A stretch of DNA of 42,546 bases from Elusimicrobiota bacterium (GTDB lineage Bacteria; Elusimicrobiota; Elusimicrobia; JACQPE01). The notes under the pieces are model-generated. The model worked only from the letters and a program-made list of their open reading frames with translations, was not told the DNA's origin and did not search any database. The first letter of the stretch is position 1. Each line of letters starts with the position of its first letter. Below are positions 1-7,342 of this stretch, piece after piece. The stretch spans positions 1-42,546 of the forward strand of contig JACQJO010000078.1 in NCBI GenBank assembly GCA_016205025.1, in the 5' to 3' direction. The position numbers and the translations under genes are program-made.

Positions 1-12
1 AACCCCACGTAA

Positions 13-141
13 GGTTTTAGCGCAGGTGAGTAACCCTTGCCCCCAGACCCGAGAACCAGTCCCGACGGTTCTCCCCACCCTTGGTGGGTGGGGCCCCTTT
101 CCACAAATGGGTTCAAGGGTGTCTCCCCTGCGCTAAACCCC
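13..141 (+). repeat. Palindromic element, copy 1 (divergent)
   Basis: First of four copies of a ~125-bp element. The 3' terminal arm (TCTCCCCTGCGCTAAACCCC) is the inverted repeat of the 5' arm (GGTTTTAGCGCAGGTGAGT). An inner hairpin GAGAACC/GGTTCTC is kept. The second inner hairpin reads CCCCACCC-TTGGT-GGGTGGGG here, where the other copies have CCCCGCG-TGCT-CGCGGGG, so the pairing is preserved while the sequence differs. Unlike copies 2-4, this copy has a TAA stop in the frame that is open in the others. The bases AACCCC at positions 1-6 could be the tail of yet another copy, which cannot be verified at the window edge. Confidence 0.85.
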
Positions 142-176
142 TTCGATGGGCGGGGAAATCATCAGATCTACGGTAA

Positions 177-301
177 GGGATTAGCGTAGGGGAGTCACCC
201 TTGAACCCAGTCGTGGAGAGGGGCCCCGCGAGCACGCGGGGAGAACCGTCGGGACTGGTTCTCGGGTCTGGGGGCAAGGGTGACTCCCCTGCGCTAAACC
301 C
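177..301 (-). repeat. Palindromic element, copy 2 (inverted)
   Basis: Same element as at 2440-2564 but in reverse orientation, 35 bp after copy 1, so the two form an inverted pair. Terminal arms are GGGATTAGCGTAGGGGAGTC and GACTCCCCTGCGCTAAACCC; the hairpin CCCCGCG/CGCGGGG and the GAGAACC/GGTTCTC stem are intact. The frame that continues into the gltX fragment is open through the whole element and ends in the peptide KGDSPALNPY, the same ending encoded by the oppositely oriented copy 3. A TAA sits immediately before the element (174-176) in that frame. Confidence 0.88.
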
Positions 302-542
302 TTACGAGCGGTTGGGCCGGGCCTCTGATTTTTCGGCTTCCGGCATCGAAGCTCTTTTAAAAGAGATCGCCAAAGAGTTCGGGTGGAAAAACGGGGAGGT
401 TTATCATCCCTTGCGTTTCGCGGTTTCGGGCCGGTTGCAGGGCCCGAGCCTGTTTCACATGGTTGAGGCGCTGGGCCCGGAGCGCGTCGCCGCCCGGATC
501 AAGCGCCTGCAAGGTTCGTTAAAGGAAGCCCCGCTTAAATAA
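201..542 (+). pseudogene. gltX: Glutamyl-tRNA synthetase C-terminal fragment
   Basis: From about base 302 the translation (ASDFSASGIEALLKE..., HPLRFAVSGRLQGPSLF..., LGPERVAARIKRL) matches the end of the C-terminal anticodon-binding domain of bacterial glutamyl-tRNA synthetase, which recognises tRNA-Glu; only about 78 of the usual ~480 residues are present. Everything upstream is element copy 2, read in frame. The only in-frame starts (TTG 201, GTG 213) lie inside the element, and a TAA precedes it, while the other two frames entering from the 35-bp spacer also meet stops within the first bases of the element. The catalytic domain is not in the window, so this is either a gene disrupted by the element or a detached domain. 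The fragment ends 8 bp before the next gene. Family assignment is from motif memory only. Confidence 0.6.
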
Positions 543-550
543 GTCAAAAT

Positions 551-1498
551 GTGATGATGGAAACCACCGCAACCAAGGAGTTTCAGACGCCTCGCGCCCT
601 GGGCACGGATGAAACGATCAGCTTTGTTCTGCCGGCTTATAACGAAGCCGAAGCGATCGGCCGGGAGTTGGATACCATCCGCGACGCCTTAAAGAAAACC
701 GGGCATCCCTTTGAAATTATCGTGGTTGACGACGGCTCCAAAGACGACACCGCCCGGATCGCCCAATCCAAAGACGTGCGTGTTTTAAAGCACGCGGTCA
801 ACCGCGGCGTCGGCGCGGCGCGCAAGACCGGCGTCTTGGCCGCCAAAGGCGAGGTGATCGTCACCAGCGACGCGGACGGCACCTACCCGCACGAATCGAT
901 CCCCAAGCTTTTAGAGCGCATCCACGACCATGACATGGTGGTGGGCGCCAGAGTCGGCATGAAGGTGGAGGAACCCTTTTACCGGCTGTGGCCCAAAAAC
1001 ATGATCAGAAAGCTGGCCAGCCGTTTAAGCGGGGTCAACATCCAAGATTTGAATTCCGGACTGCGGGTTTTCAAAAAATCGGTGGCGGTGCGATACCTCT
1101 CCCTTCTGCCCGAAGGGCATTCTTGGGAAAGCACCATCACCTTGGCGTTTCTTTGCAACGGCCACTCGGTCAATTATGTGCCGATCGATTATTTCAGAAG
1201 AAAAGGGGGCAGTTCGACTTTTCATCCATTCGAAGATACCTACAGCATGATTTTGCTCATCATCCGCACGGTGATGTATTTTAATCCCCTGCGCGTTTTG
1301 CTCCCCCTGTCCTTGTTATTTTTGCTGGGTAGCGGCATTAAGATGGTTTATGACTGGATCATTTACCATCACATCGGCGGCGTGGACGTATCACTGTTTA
1401 TCACTGGGGTCTTGATCGGCGTCTTGGGATTTTTGGCCGATCTTTTTGTGATGCTGCATCGCGGCAACATCCACAACGTTTATTTTTGGAAAAAATAA
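551..1498 (+). CDS. Family 2 glycosyltransferase (DPM1/ArnC-like), first of tandem pair
   Basis: Likely transfers a nucleotide-activated sugar to a polyprenyl-phosphate or nascent glycan on the cytoplasmic face of the membrane. The GT-A fold signature is clear: FVLPAYNE near residues 25-32, the nucleotide-binding VVDDGS near 58-63, and the metal-binding DADG at 107-110. A basic RRKGGSSTF stretch lies near 215-223. Two hydrophobic segments near 245-265 and 280-303 anchor the C-terminus, as in dolichyl/undecaprenyl-phosphate glycosyltransferases. GTG 551, ATG 554 and ATG 557 are all possible starts. The gene is 15 bp upstream of a close paralogue and opens the polysaccharide gene run. The exact sugar cannot be read from the sequence. 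Confidence 0.88.
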   Translation: MMMETTATKEFQTPRALGTDETISFVLPAYNEAEAIGRELDTIRDALKKTGHPFEIIVVDDGSKDDTARIAQSKDVRVLKHAVNRGVGAARKTGVLAAKGEVIVTSDADGTYPHESIPKLLERIHDHDMVVGARVGMKVEEPFYRLWPKNMIRKLASRLSGVNIQDLNSGLRVFKKSVAVRYLSLLPEGHSWESTITLAFLCNGHSVNYVPIDYFRRKGGSSTFHPFEDTYSMILLIIRTVMYFNPLRVLLPLSLLFLLGSGIKMVYDWIIYHHIGGVDVSLFITGVLIGVLGFLADLFVMLHRGNIHNVYFWKK

Positions 1499-1513
1499 TC
1501 ACCATGTTGAACT

Positions 1514-2422
1514 ATGGCCGTTGAAGTCAGAGAGCCCTCCGTCAAAAAGAGTTTTTTTGTCAGCGTGGTTCTGCCCGCTTACAACGAAGAATCCAATATC
1601 GCCAGAGAAATCGAAACCATCCGCAAGGCCATGGAGACAACGGACCATGCCTATGAGATTTTAATCATTGATGACGGCTCAACGGACCGAACGGCCCAAA
1701 TCGCGGAAGCGATGGGCGTGCGGGTGGTCCGCCACGGCAAAAACAGGGGCGGGGGATTGGCGCGCAACACCGGAATCCTGGAGGCGCGCGGCAACGTGAT
1801 CGTGGCCAGCGACGCGGACGGCACCTATCCGCACGAGGAAATCCCCAAGATGCTTTCTTTTTTCCCGGAATATGACATGGTGATCGGCGCCAGGGTCGGC
1901 CAGGTGGTTGAGGAGCCTTGGTACCGGCGCCTGCCCAAAGATTTAATCCGCCGCATGGCCAGCCGTCTAAGCCGCATGGAGATTCCGGATTTGAACTCCG
2001 GCTTCCGCGCGTTTAAAAAAGACGCGGCGCGCAACTACTTTTCCCTTTTTCCGCCCGGACACTCCTGGGCCGGAACCATTACGCTCGCTTTTTTGGTCAA
2101 CGGCCATCCGGTCGCTTTTCTGCCGATCAATTACTACAAACGCAAGGGCGGCCATTCCACGTTTTTGCCCCTGGCCGACACCTACAGCTACATACTGCTC
2201 GTCATCCGCACCATCATGTATTTTAATCCCTTGGGCATTCTGCTTCCGCTCGGCCTGGGCCTGTTCACCTTCGGCGGCGTCAAAGTGGTTTACGATTGGT
2301 TAAGAACCCAGTATATCGGCGGCTTAGACGTTTTCATTATGGTGACCTCGATCAACATCATTATTCTTGGCTTCATCGCCGACTTTTTGGCGGTTTTGCA
2401 CAGGAAGAAAACCCCGCATTAA
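1514..2422 (+). CDS. Family 2 glycosyltransferase, second of tandem pair
   Basis: Paralogue of the gene just upstream, with the same order of motifs: VVLPAYNEE near residues 18-26, IIDDGS near 51-56, DADG at 100-103, a YKRKGGHSTF block, and two C-terminal transmembrane segments. Shared runs such as SDADGTYPHE and DLNSG show a fairly recent duplication, while the membrane portions have diverged more. It probably performs a related transfer to a lipid-linked sugar. Its stop overlaps the next start (TAATG at 2420-2424), indicating translational coupling to the NeuD-like acetyltransferase. Specificity is not deducible. Confidence 0.88.
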   Translation: MAVEVREPSVKKSFFVSVVLPAYNEESNIAREIETIRKAMETTDHAYEILIIDDGSTDRTAQIAEAMGVRVVRHGKNRGGGLARNTGILEARGNVIVASDADGTYPHEEIPKMLSFFPEYDMVIGARVGQVVEEPWYRRLPKDLIRRMASRLSRMEIPDLNSGFRAFKKDAARNYFSLFPPGHSWAGTITLAFLVNGHPVAFLPINYYKRKGGHSTFLPLADTYSYILLVIRTIMYFNPLGILLPLGLGLFTFGGVKVVYDWLRTQYIGGLDVFIMVTSINIIILGFIADFLAVLHRKKTPH

Positions 2423-3213
2423 TGGCCAAGAAAATGAAAGGGTTCAGCGCAGGGGAGTCACCCTTGCCCCCAGACCCGAGAACCAGTCCCGACGGTTCTC
2501 CCCGCGTGCTCGCGGGGCCCCTCTCCGCTACTGGGTTCAAGGGTGACTCCCCTGCGCTGAACCCTTACAAGAAAATCGTTATCGTGGGCGCCGGATCGCA
2601 AGCCCGATACGCGATCGACAATTTTTTAGCCCAAGGCGCCAAACCCGCCGGCCTAATCGACGTTGAAACCAAGAAAAATGTGGGCCAAAAAATTAACGGC
2701 GTTGCCATTGCGGCCTTTTATGACGACATCGCCAAGCATTTCACGCCCAAGTCTTACCAGGTCATCATCGCTTACGGGGACAACGCCAAAAAACGGGAAC
2801 TGGCCCTCTCTTTAACCAAAAAAGGCTACCGTTTTGTTTCAGCGATCCATCCGAGCGCCGTCATCTCCTCTTTCGCCGAAGTCCAGAAAGGCGTGATCAT
2901 TAACGCCGGCGCCGTGGTGATGCCCAATGCCGCGATCGGCCGCCACGCCATCATCCACTCTCAATGCGTCATTGAGCACGACAACCAAATCGGAGCCTTT
3001 GCCAATATCGCGCCCGGCGTTTCTTTGGCCGGACGCGTCACGGTGGGGGAAGGAAGCTACGTTTATACCGGCGCCAGCGTCATTGCCGGCATTACGATCG
3101 GCAAAAACGCGGTGGTGGCCGCCGGAGCGGTGGTGACCAAAAATGTGCCCGATGGCGGCCGCGTGGCCGGCGTTCCGGCGCGTCCCATGGCCGGTTCCCT
3201 GGCGGCGCGATGA
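2422..3213 (+). CDS. NeuD/PglD-like sugar O/N-acetyltransferase carrying an in-frame palindromic element
   Basis: Predicted acetyl-CoA-dependent acetyltransferase for a sugar in surface-glycan synthesis. After the insert, the protein has the usual PglD/NeuD N-terminal Rossmann-like start (KKIVIVGAGSQARYAI), then left-handed beta-helix hexapeptide repeats (HAIIHSQCVIEHDNQIG onward), ending VVTKNVPDGGRVAGVPAR. The ATG at 2422 overlaps the upstream stop. Codons for only about six residues (MAKKMK) precede the 125-bp element, which encodes about 42 residues ending KGDSPALNP, and then the normal N-terminus resumes. Removing the insert would leave a normally sized family member (~220 residues). The frame could be read further upstream, but the overlap start is the natural one. 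The next gene overlaps by ATGA. Confidence 0.85.
   Translation: MAKKMKGFSAGESPLPPDPRTSPDGSPRVLAGPLSATGFKGDSPALNPYKKIVIVGAGSQARYAIDNFLAQGAKPAGLIDVETKKNVGQKINGVAIAAFYDDIAKHFTPKSYQVIIAYGDNAKKRELALSLTKKGYRFVSAIHPSAVISSFAEVQKGVIINAGAVVMPNAAIGRHAIIHSQCVIEHDNQIGAFANIAPGVSLAGRVTVGEGSYVYTGASVIAGITIGKNAVVAAGAVVTKNVPDGGRVAGVPARPMAGSLAAR
2440..2564 (+). repeat. Palindromic element, copy 3 (inside a coding sequence)
   Basis: 125 bp with terminal arms GGGTTCAGCGCAGGGGAGTC and GACTCCCCTGCGCTGAACCC (perfect inverted repeats), inner stems GAGAACC/GGTTCTC and CCCCGCG/CGCGGGG, and partly paired CCCTTG...CCCAG / CTGGG...CAAGGG segments that would fold into one long branched hairpin. It lies wholly inside the NeuD-like gene and is open in the gene's frame. 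With length 125 the flanking bases must restore the frame, so the insertion has been accommodated or selected. Confidence 0.92.
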
Positions 3214-4352
3214 CCAAGATTCCTTTTTTCGGCGCCACCCGTGAATTTCAAAAACATGGCGGCCCGATTTTAAAAGAGGTGGGACGGATTTTTAAATCCG
3301 GCCGGATGCTCCAAGGTCCCGAAGTCGCTTCCTTTGAAGAAAAGTTAGCCCGGTTCACCAATCGGCGCTTGGCCGTTGCCCTTAACTCCGCCACCGACGC
3401 GCTTTACTTTGCTTTAGCGGCCTCCGGCATCGGCCCGGGCGACGAGGTTTTGGTTACTGATTTTTCTTTCATCGCTTCCGGCTCCGCCATCTGCCGCGCG
3501 GGCGCCACCCCTATTTTTATCGATATCGATGACACCTATAACATTGATTTAAAGCAGGCCCAAGCCAAGATCACCCCTCAAACCAAGGCTTTGGTGGCGG
3601 TGCATCTTTACGGAAGCATGATGAACCCCAGAGTTGTAAATGATTTTTCCCGGCGCCACAATTTGGTCTTAATCGAAGACGCGGCCCAAGCCATCGGCGC
3701 CGCGTACGACTCGGTCAGAGCCGGCTCCTTGGGATTAGCCAGCGTGTTCAGCTTTGACCCGACCAAACCCATCAGCGCGCCGGGTTCCGGCGGCGTTTTG
3801 TTGACGGATGACGAAACCCTGGCCGCCAAGGTCAAACGCCTGCGCTACCACGGCAAGGAAACCGGCCAAAACAGCTACCGTGAAATCGGGATTAATTCTC
3901 AAATGCCGTCGGCCACCGCCGCAGTTTTAAATTTCAAGATGACGCGGGAAGCCGCCTGGCGTCGCCGCCGCCAAGACATTGCGGCACGCTACATCCGGGG
4001 CTTGGCCCAGGTTCCGGGCCTTGTTCTGCCGGGCGCTTGCGTTAAAAATAGCCACATCTACCACAAATTTGTGATCCGCATTCCCAATCGCGACGCTTTA
4101 AAAGAGCAGTTAAGCAAAGCCGGCATTGAAACCATGATCCATTACTCGACCCCGCTCCACCGCCAGCCCTGCTTCGCGCATCTGGGATTGGCCGACCGCG
4201 ATTACCCCGTCACCAATCGCTTTGCCCAAAGCGTGCTCTCCTTGCCCATCCATCCCTTTTTAAAAGACAGCGAAGTTAATTTGGTGATCAGTTCGATTGT
4301 GAAATTGAGCCAAACCAAAACGCGAACCCGCGCCGGGGCCTGCGTCCTGTAA
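3210..4352 (+). CDS. DegT/DnrJ/EryC1/StrS-family PLP aminotransferase
   Basis: Sugar aminotransferase, probably converting a nucleotide keto-sugar to an amino-sugar that the neighbouring acetyltransferase then acetylates; this pairing is classic for N-acetylated deoxysugars. Visible motifs: NSATDALYFAL (about 59-69) in the PLP phosphate-binding region, IEDAAQAIGA with Asp157 for the pyridine nitrogen, and SFDPTK with the probable Schiff-base Lys186. The 380-residue length is typical. The start overlaps the previous stop (ATGA at 3210). Two substitutions in the usually conserved Lys-region context (PISAPGSGG in place of the common aromatic/GDGG form) suggest a less common subgroup, but the lysine is present. 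Confidence 0.9.
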   Translation: MTKIPFFGATREFQKHGGPILKEVGRIFKSGRMLQGPEVASFEEKLARFTNRRLAVALNSATDALYFALAASGIGPGDEVLVTDFSFIASGSAICRAGATPIFIDIDDTYNIDLKQAQAKITPQTKALVAVHLYGSMMNPRVVNDFSRRHNLVLIEDAAQAIGAAYDSVRAGSLGLASVFSFDPTKPISAPGSGGVLLTDDETLAAKVKRLRYHGKETGQNSYREIGINSQMPSATAAVLNFKMTREAAWRRRRQDIAARYIRGLAQVPGLVLPGACVKNSHIYHKFVIRIPNRDALKEQLSKAGIETMIHYSTPLHRQPCFAHLGLADRDYPVTNRFAQSVLSLPIHPFLKDSEVNLVISSIVKLSQTKTRTRAGACVL

Positions 4353-4356
4353 AGCC

Positions 4357-6309
4357 GTGTGCGGCATCGCGGGCTTTTTTAAGCTGAAAGGCGCTCCCGG
4401 GACCTCTCCGGAAAATTCCTCCGCCTTAATCCAGGCCATGACCCGCACCATGACCCATCGCGGCCCGGATGACGAGGGCTATCTTTTAACGACCGGCGTC
4501 TGTTTGGGCATGCGCCGTTTGAATATCATTGATTTGGAAACCGGACGCCAACCCCTATTTAACGAAGACAAATCCGTAGCCGTGGTTTTTAACGGAGAGA
4601 TTTATAACTATCTCGAACTGCGCGAGGAGTTAAAAAAGAAGGGCCACCGTTTTGAAACCGCCTCGGACACCGAGGTGCTGGCGCATCTTTATGAAGAAGA
4701 GGGGGAAACCTTCCCCCGCCGCTTGCGCGGCATGTTCGCCTTTGCCCTGTGGGACGCCAAAAAACGCCGGCTTCTCTTGGGCCGCGATCACTTTGGCATC
4801 AAACCGTTGTTTTGGGGCATCTTTGGCAACGAACTCCTGTTCGGATCTGAAATCAAGGCGTTGCACCCTCACCCCGCTTTTAAAAGAGAGATCAACAACG
4901 AGGCGATTGACGATTTTCTGACCCTTCTTTTTATCCCAACGCCTAAGACGATCTATCAAAATCTCCATAAACTGGAACCCGGAACCATTTTGGCTGTGAA
5001 TCAAGACGGAACCACCAGAAAAGTCCGGTATTGGGATGCCGGCGAGGTCTTGACTAAGTCTCTGGGTACCAGACTAAACCGCTTGGAAGAAATCGAAGAG
5101 ATGCTAAGCGCCAAGATTTCGGAATGCGTCAAGATGATGCTTCGAAGCGACGTGCCGTTGGGCGTGTTTTTGTCCGGGGGCCTGGATTCCACCACCACCG
5201 CTTATTTTGCCAGCCGCCATAACCCCAATGTCAAAACCTTTAATGTTTTTTTCAAGGAAAAAAGCTACAGCGAGAGGGAAGGGGCCTTGGCCACCGCTAA
5301 GAAGCTGGGCACCGATCACCATGAAATCCCGATGGAGTACCCGGAGGATCTGGCCGGTTTTGCTTGGGGTGTGCTGGGGATTTTTGACGAACCCTTTGGC
5401 GACACCTCGGCCTTGCCCACCTATCTTTTGTGCGGCCACGCCCGGCGCCACATCACGGTTGCCTTGTCCGGAGACGGCGGCGATGAACTCTTCGGCGGGT
5501 ACCCCACCACCATCGCCACGCGCGCCATCTCTTTCTACCGGCACCTGCCCGGTTTTTTGCGCGCCGGACTTCTGCCCTTTTTAGCCAAACAGCTGCCCAC
5601 CAGTCTTGAGCGCGTGAGCTGGGATTACAAAATCAAAAGATTTATCTTGTCCGCCAAAGACGTCACCGATCCTTTGGCCGCTCATTTCGGCTGGAGGAGC
5701 GCCCTGTATTGGTTTGAGCGCGAACTCTTTTACAGCCCTTCTTTTTACAATCAGGTCAGCCGCCGCAAACCTTTCGCGGACTTGGCCTCCGGTATCATTA
5801 AAAACCATGGCGTCACGCTTGCGGATCAAGCCATGTTCGGGGATTTAAGCGTTTACCTGCTCGATCTTTACCTGGTTAAAGCCGACATGTCCAGCATGGC
5901 CAATTCCCTTGAAATGCGGCCTTCGCTTTTGGACCCGGAGCTGGCTGAACTGGCCTTGCGCATTCCGCCGCATTTTAAAATCCGGGGCTTTCAAACCAAA
6001 TGGATCATCCGCCACATGATGGAGGGCAAACTGCCCCAAGAAGTGTTGGGCATGCCCAAAAAAGGGTTCACCCCGCCGTTGAGCTACTGGCTTTTGCAAA
6101 AAGATTTCCAGGACTTCGTGCGCCAAGCCGTATCCTCTCAAGTCTTTCGCAATCTTGGAGTCTTCAAAGACGGGGTTGTGGATCAGCTTTTAACCGAGCA
6201 CGCCGCCAAGAAAAACGATCACACGCGGCGTTTGTGGGCGATTTTGTCGTTAGCTTCGTTTGCCGAAAAAAATCAGCGCGCCGGCGAAGTCTTTTTAGCC
6301 AACCGTTGA
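4357..6309 (+). CDS. asnB: Asparagine synthetase, glutamine-hydrolysing
   Basis: Converts aspartate, glutamine and ATP to asparagine, or amidates a carboxylate of a surface sugar, as AsnB-like enzymes in glycan clusters are thought to do. GTG start at 4357 puts Cys2 (MCGIAGF) at the mature N-terminus as the Ntn glutaminase nucleophile. The glutaminase domain spans about 1-210 with RGPDDEG and NGEIYNY motifs; the synthetase domain contains the PP-loop SGGLDSTT near 273-280 and LSGDGGDELFGGY. 650 residues is normal for the long AsnB class. It follows the aminotransferase by 4 bp, so it is likely in the same operon. Its last 37 bp overlap the convergent epimerase gene. Confidence 0.93.
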   Translation: MCGIAGFFKLKGAPGTSPENSSALIQAMTRTMTHRGPDDEGYLLTTGVCLGMRRLNIIDLETGRQPLFNEDKSVAVVFNGEIYNYLELREELKKKGHRFETASDTEVLAHLYEEEGETFPRRLRGMFAFALWDAKKRRLLLGRDHFGIKPLFWGIFGNELLFGSEIKALHPHPAFKREINNEAIDDFLTLLFIPTPKTIYQNLHKLEPGTILAVNQDGTTRKVRYWDAGEVLTKSLGTRLNRLEEIEEMLSAKISECVKMMLRSDVPLGVFLSGGLDSTTTAYFASRHNPNVKTFNVFFKEKSYSEREGALATAKKLGTDHHEIPMEYPEDLAGFAWGVLGIFDEPFGDTSALPTYLLCGHARRHITVALSGDGGDELFGGYPTTIATRAISFYRHLPGFLRAGLLPFLAKQLPTSLERVSWDYKIKRFILSAKDVTDPLAAHFGWRSALYWFERELFYSPSFYNQVSRRKPFADLASGIIKNHGVTLADQAMFGDLSVYLLDLYLVKADMSSMANSLEMRPSLLDPELAELALRIPPHFKIRGFQTKWIIRHMMEGKLPQEVLGMPKKGFTPPLSYWLLQKDFQDFVRQAVSSQVFRNLGVFKDGVVDQLLTEHAAKKNDHTRRLWAILSLASFAEKNQRAGEVFLANR

Positions 6310-7316
6310 GGCTTTTGGTTTTTTTCTTCTAAAAGCGATTTGTTGACCCGGCGCACGTAATCCACGTATCTGGCCAATCCTTCTTCTAAGGAGTGGGCCG
6401 GCTTGTACCCCAATAATTTTTTGGCTTTAGAAACATCCAGGGCGCCGCGGCTGGGCCGAAATTTCGCGTTTTCCGGCTTGGTCCGGACCTCTAATTGCCC
6501 GAATATTTTTTGAAGAACATCGATCGCATCCTGAAGGCTCCGGCCCTCTCCGCGCGTGACGTTAAATTCCTGATTATCCGCCTTGTCGCTTAAAACGGCC
6601 AGAGAAATTCCTTCCGCCGCGTCCTCGACATAAGTGAAATCAAGAAAGGTGGCCTGGGGGTTGGTGACCTCCAAGGGCTTGTTGGTCAGCGCGTTTTCCA
6701 CGAAAATTTGAAGCACCCGCCGGTTGTTGTCTGTGGGGCCATAGATGGCGGAAGGCCGGATAATGGCATAGGGAACATCGTGCTTGCGGCAGAGGGATTT
6801 CACCAAAATTTCTCCGGTCAGCTTCATGGACCCATAAACATCCTTGGGATTTTTTCGGCCGTCCTCCGGCATCGGAATTGTTTCAAAATCCCCATAAATC
6901 ATGCTGGAGGAGACATACACGAATTTTTTAATGAAGGTGAAATCCCCCACGATGTCGGCCAAGTTAAACGTGGCATACACAATGCTGTCAAAAGCCTCCT
7001 CTGTCTGCCACAACGCCACATTGGCCAAGGGAAGAGCGGCCAGATGAATAATGATGCTCGGCTCGGCTTTAATGATCTGGCGGCGCAGGTCTTCTTTGTT
7101 GTTAATGTTGCCCCGGATTACTTGAGCGCCGTTCAACAGCACCTCATGGCGGTACTGCATGTTTTCCAGGAAGCTGGGCGCCAAGGGATAAATATATTGG
7201 TGGAAGAAATCGAGCACAATGACGTCGCACCCGGCGTCTAAAAGCCGGCGCGCCACATGGGAACCCAGAAATCCGGCGCCCCCGGTGATCAAAACGCGCG
7301 GTTTTTTAACTCCCAC
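6273..7316 (-). CDS. NAD-dependent epimerase/dehydratase (extended SDR, GalE-like)
   Basis: Nucleotide-sugar epimerase or dehydratase acting in the same polysaccharide pathway. NAD-binding GGAGFLGSH at residues 12-20; catalytic YxxxK is Tyr161/Lys165 (VYGSMK), preceded by the VSSSMIYG serine region. RPSAIYGPTDNNRR fits the substrate side of GalE/UDP-sugar epimerases, and the C-terminus carries the usual SxAKKLLGYKP motif. GTG start at 7316. Transcribed toward asnB, with overlapping 3' ends. A divergent membrane protein gene begins 26 bp upstream. Substrate cannot be named from sequence alone. Confidence 0.9.
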   Translation of the reverse strand: MGVKKPRVLITGGAGFLGSHVARRLLDAGCDVIVLDFFHQYIYPLAPSFLENMQYRHEVLLNGAQVIRGNINNKEDLRRQIIKAEPSIIIHLAALPLANVALWQTEEAFDSIVYATFNLADIVGDFTFIKKFVYVSSSMIYGDFETIPMPEDGRKNPKDVYGSMKLTGEILVKSLCRKHDVPYAIIRPSAIYGPTDNNRRVLQIFVENALTNKPLEVTNPQATFLDFTYVEDAAEGISLAVLSDKADNQEFNVTRGEGRSLQDAIDVLQKIFGQLEVRTKPENAKFRPSRGALDVSKAKKLLGYKPAHSLEEGLARYVDYVRRVNKSLLEEKNQKPQRLAKKTSPAR

Positions 7317-7335
7317 CGGGCCAGTTTACTACAAT
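7306..7335 (+). promoter_or_regulatory. Sigma70-like promoter, -10 close to ATG
   Basis: TTAACT (7306-7311), 18-bp spacer, TACAAT (7330-7335). The ATG of the membrane protein follows 7 nt later with no Shine-Dalgarno sequence, so the transcript would be nearly leaderless. Overlaps the start of the divergent epimerase gene. Confidence 0.4.
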
Positions 7336-7342
7336 CCTATCC

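Noticed and set aside
4630..5544. Antisense open frames inside asnB
   Set aside because: The asnB reading is complete with all motifs; the antisense frames have no motifs or start signals.
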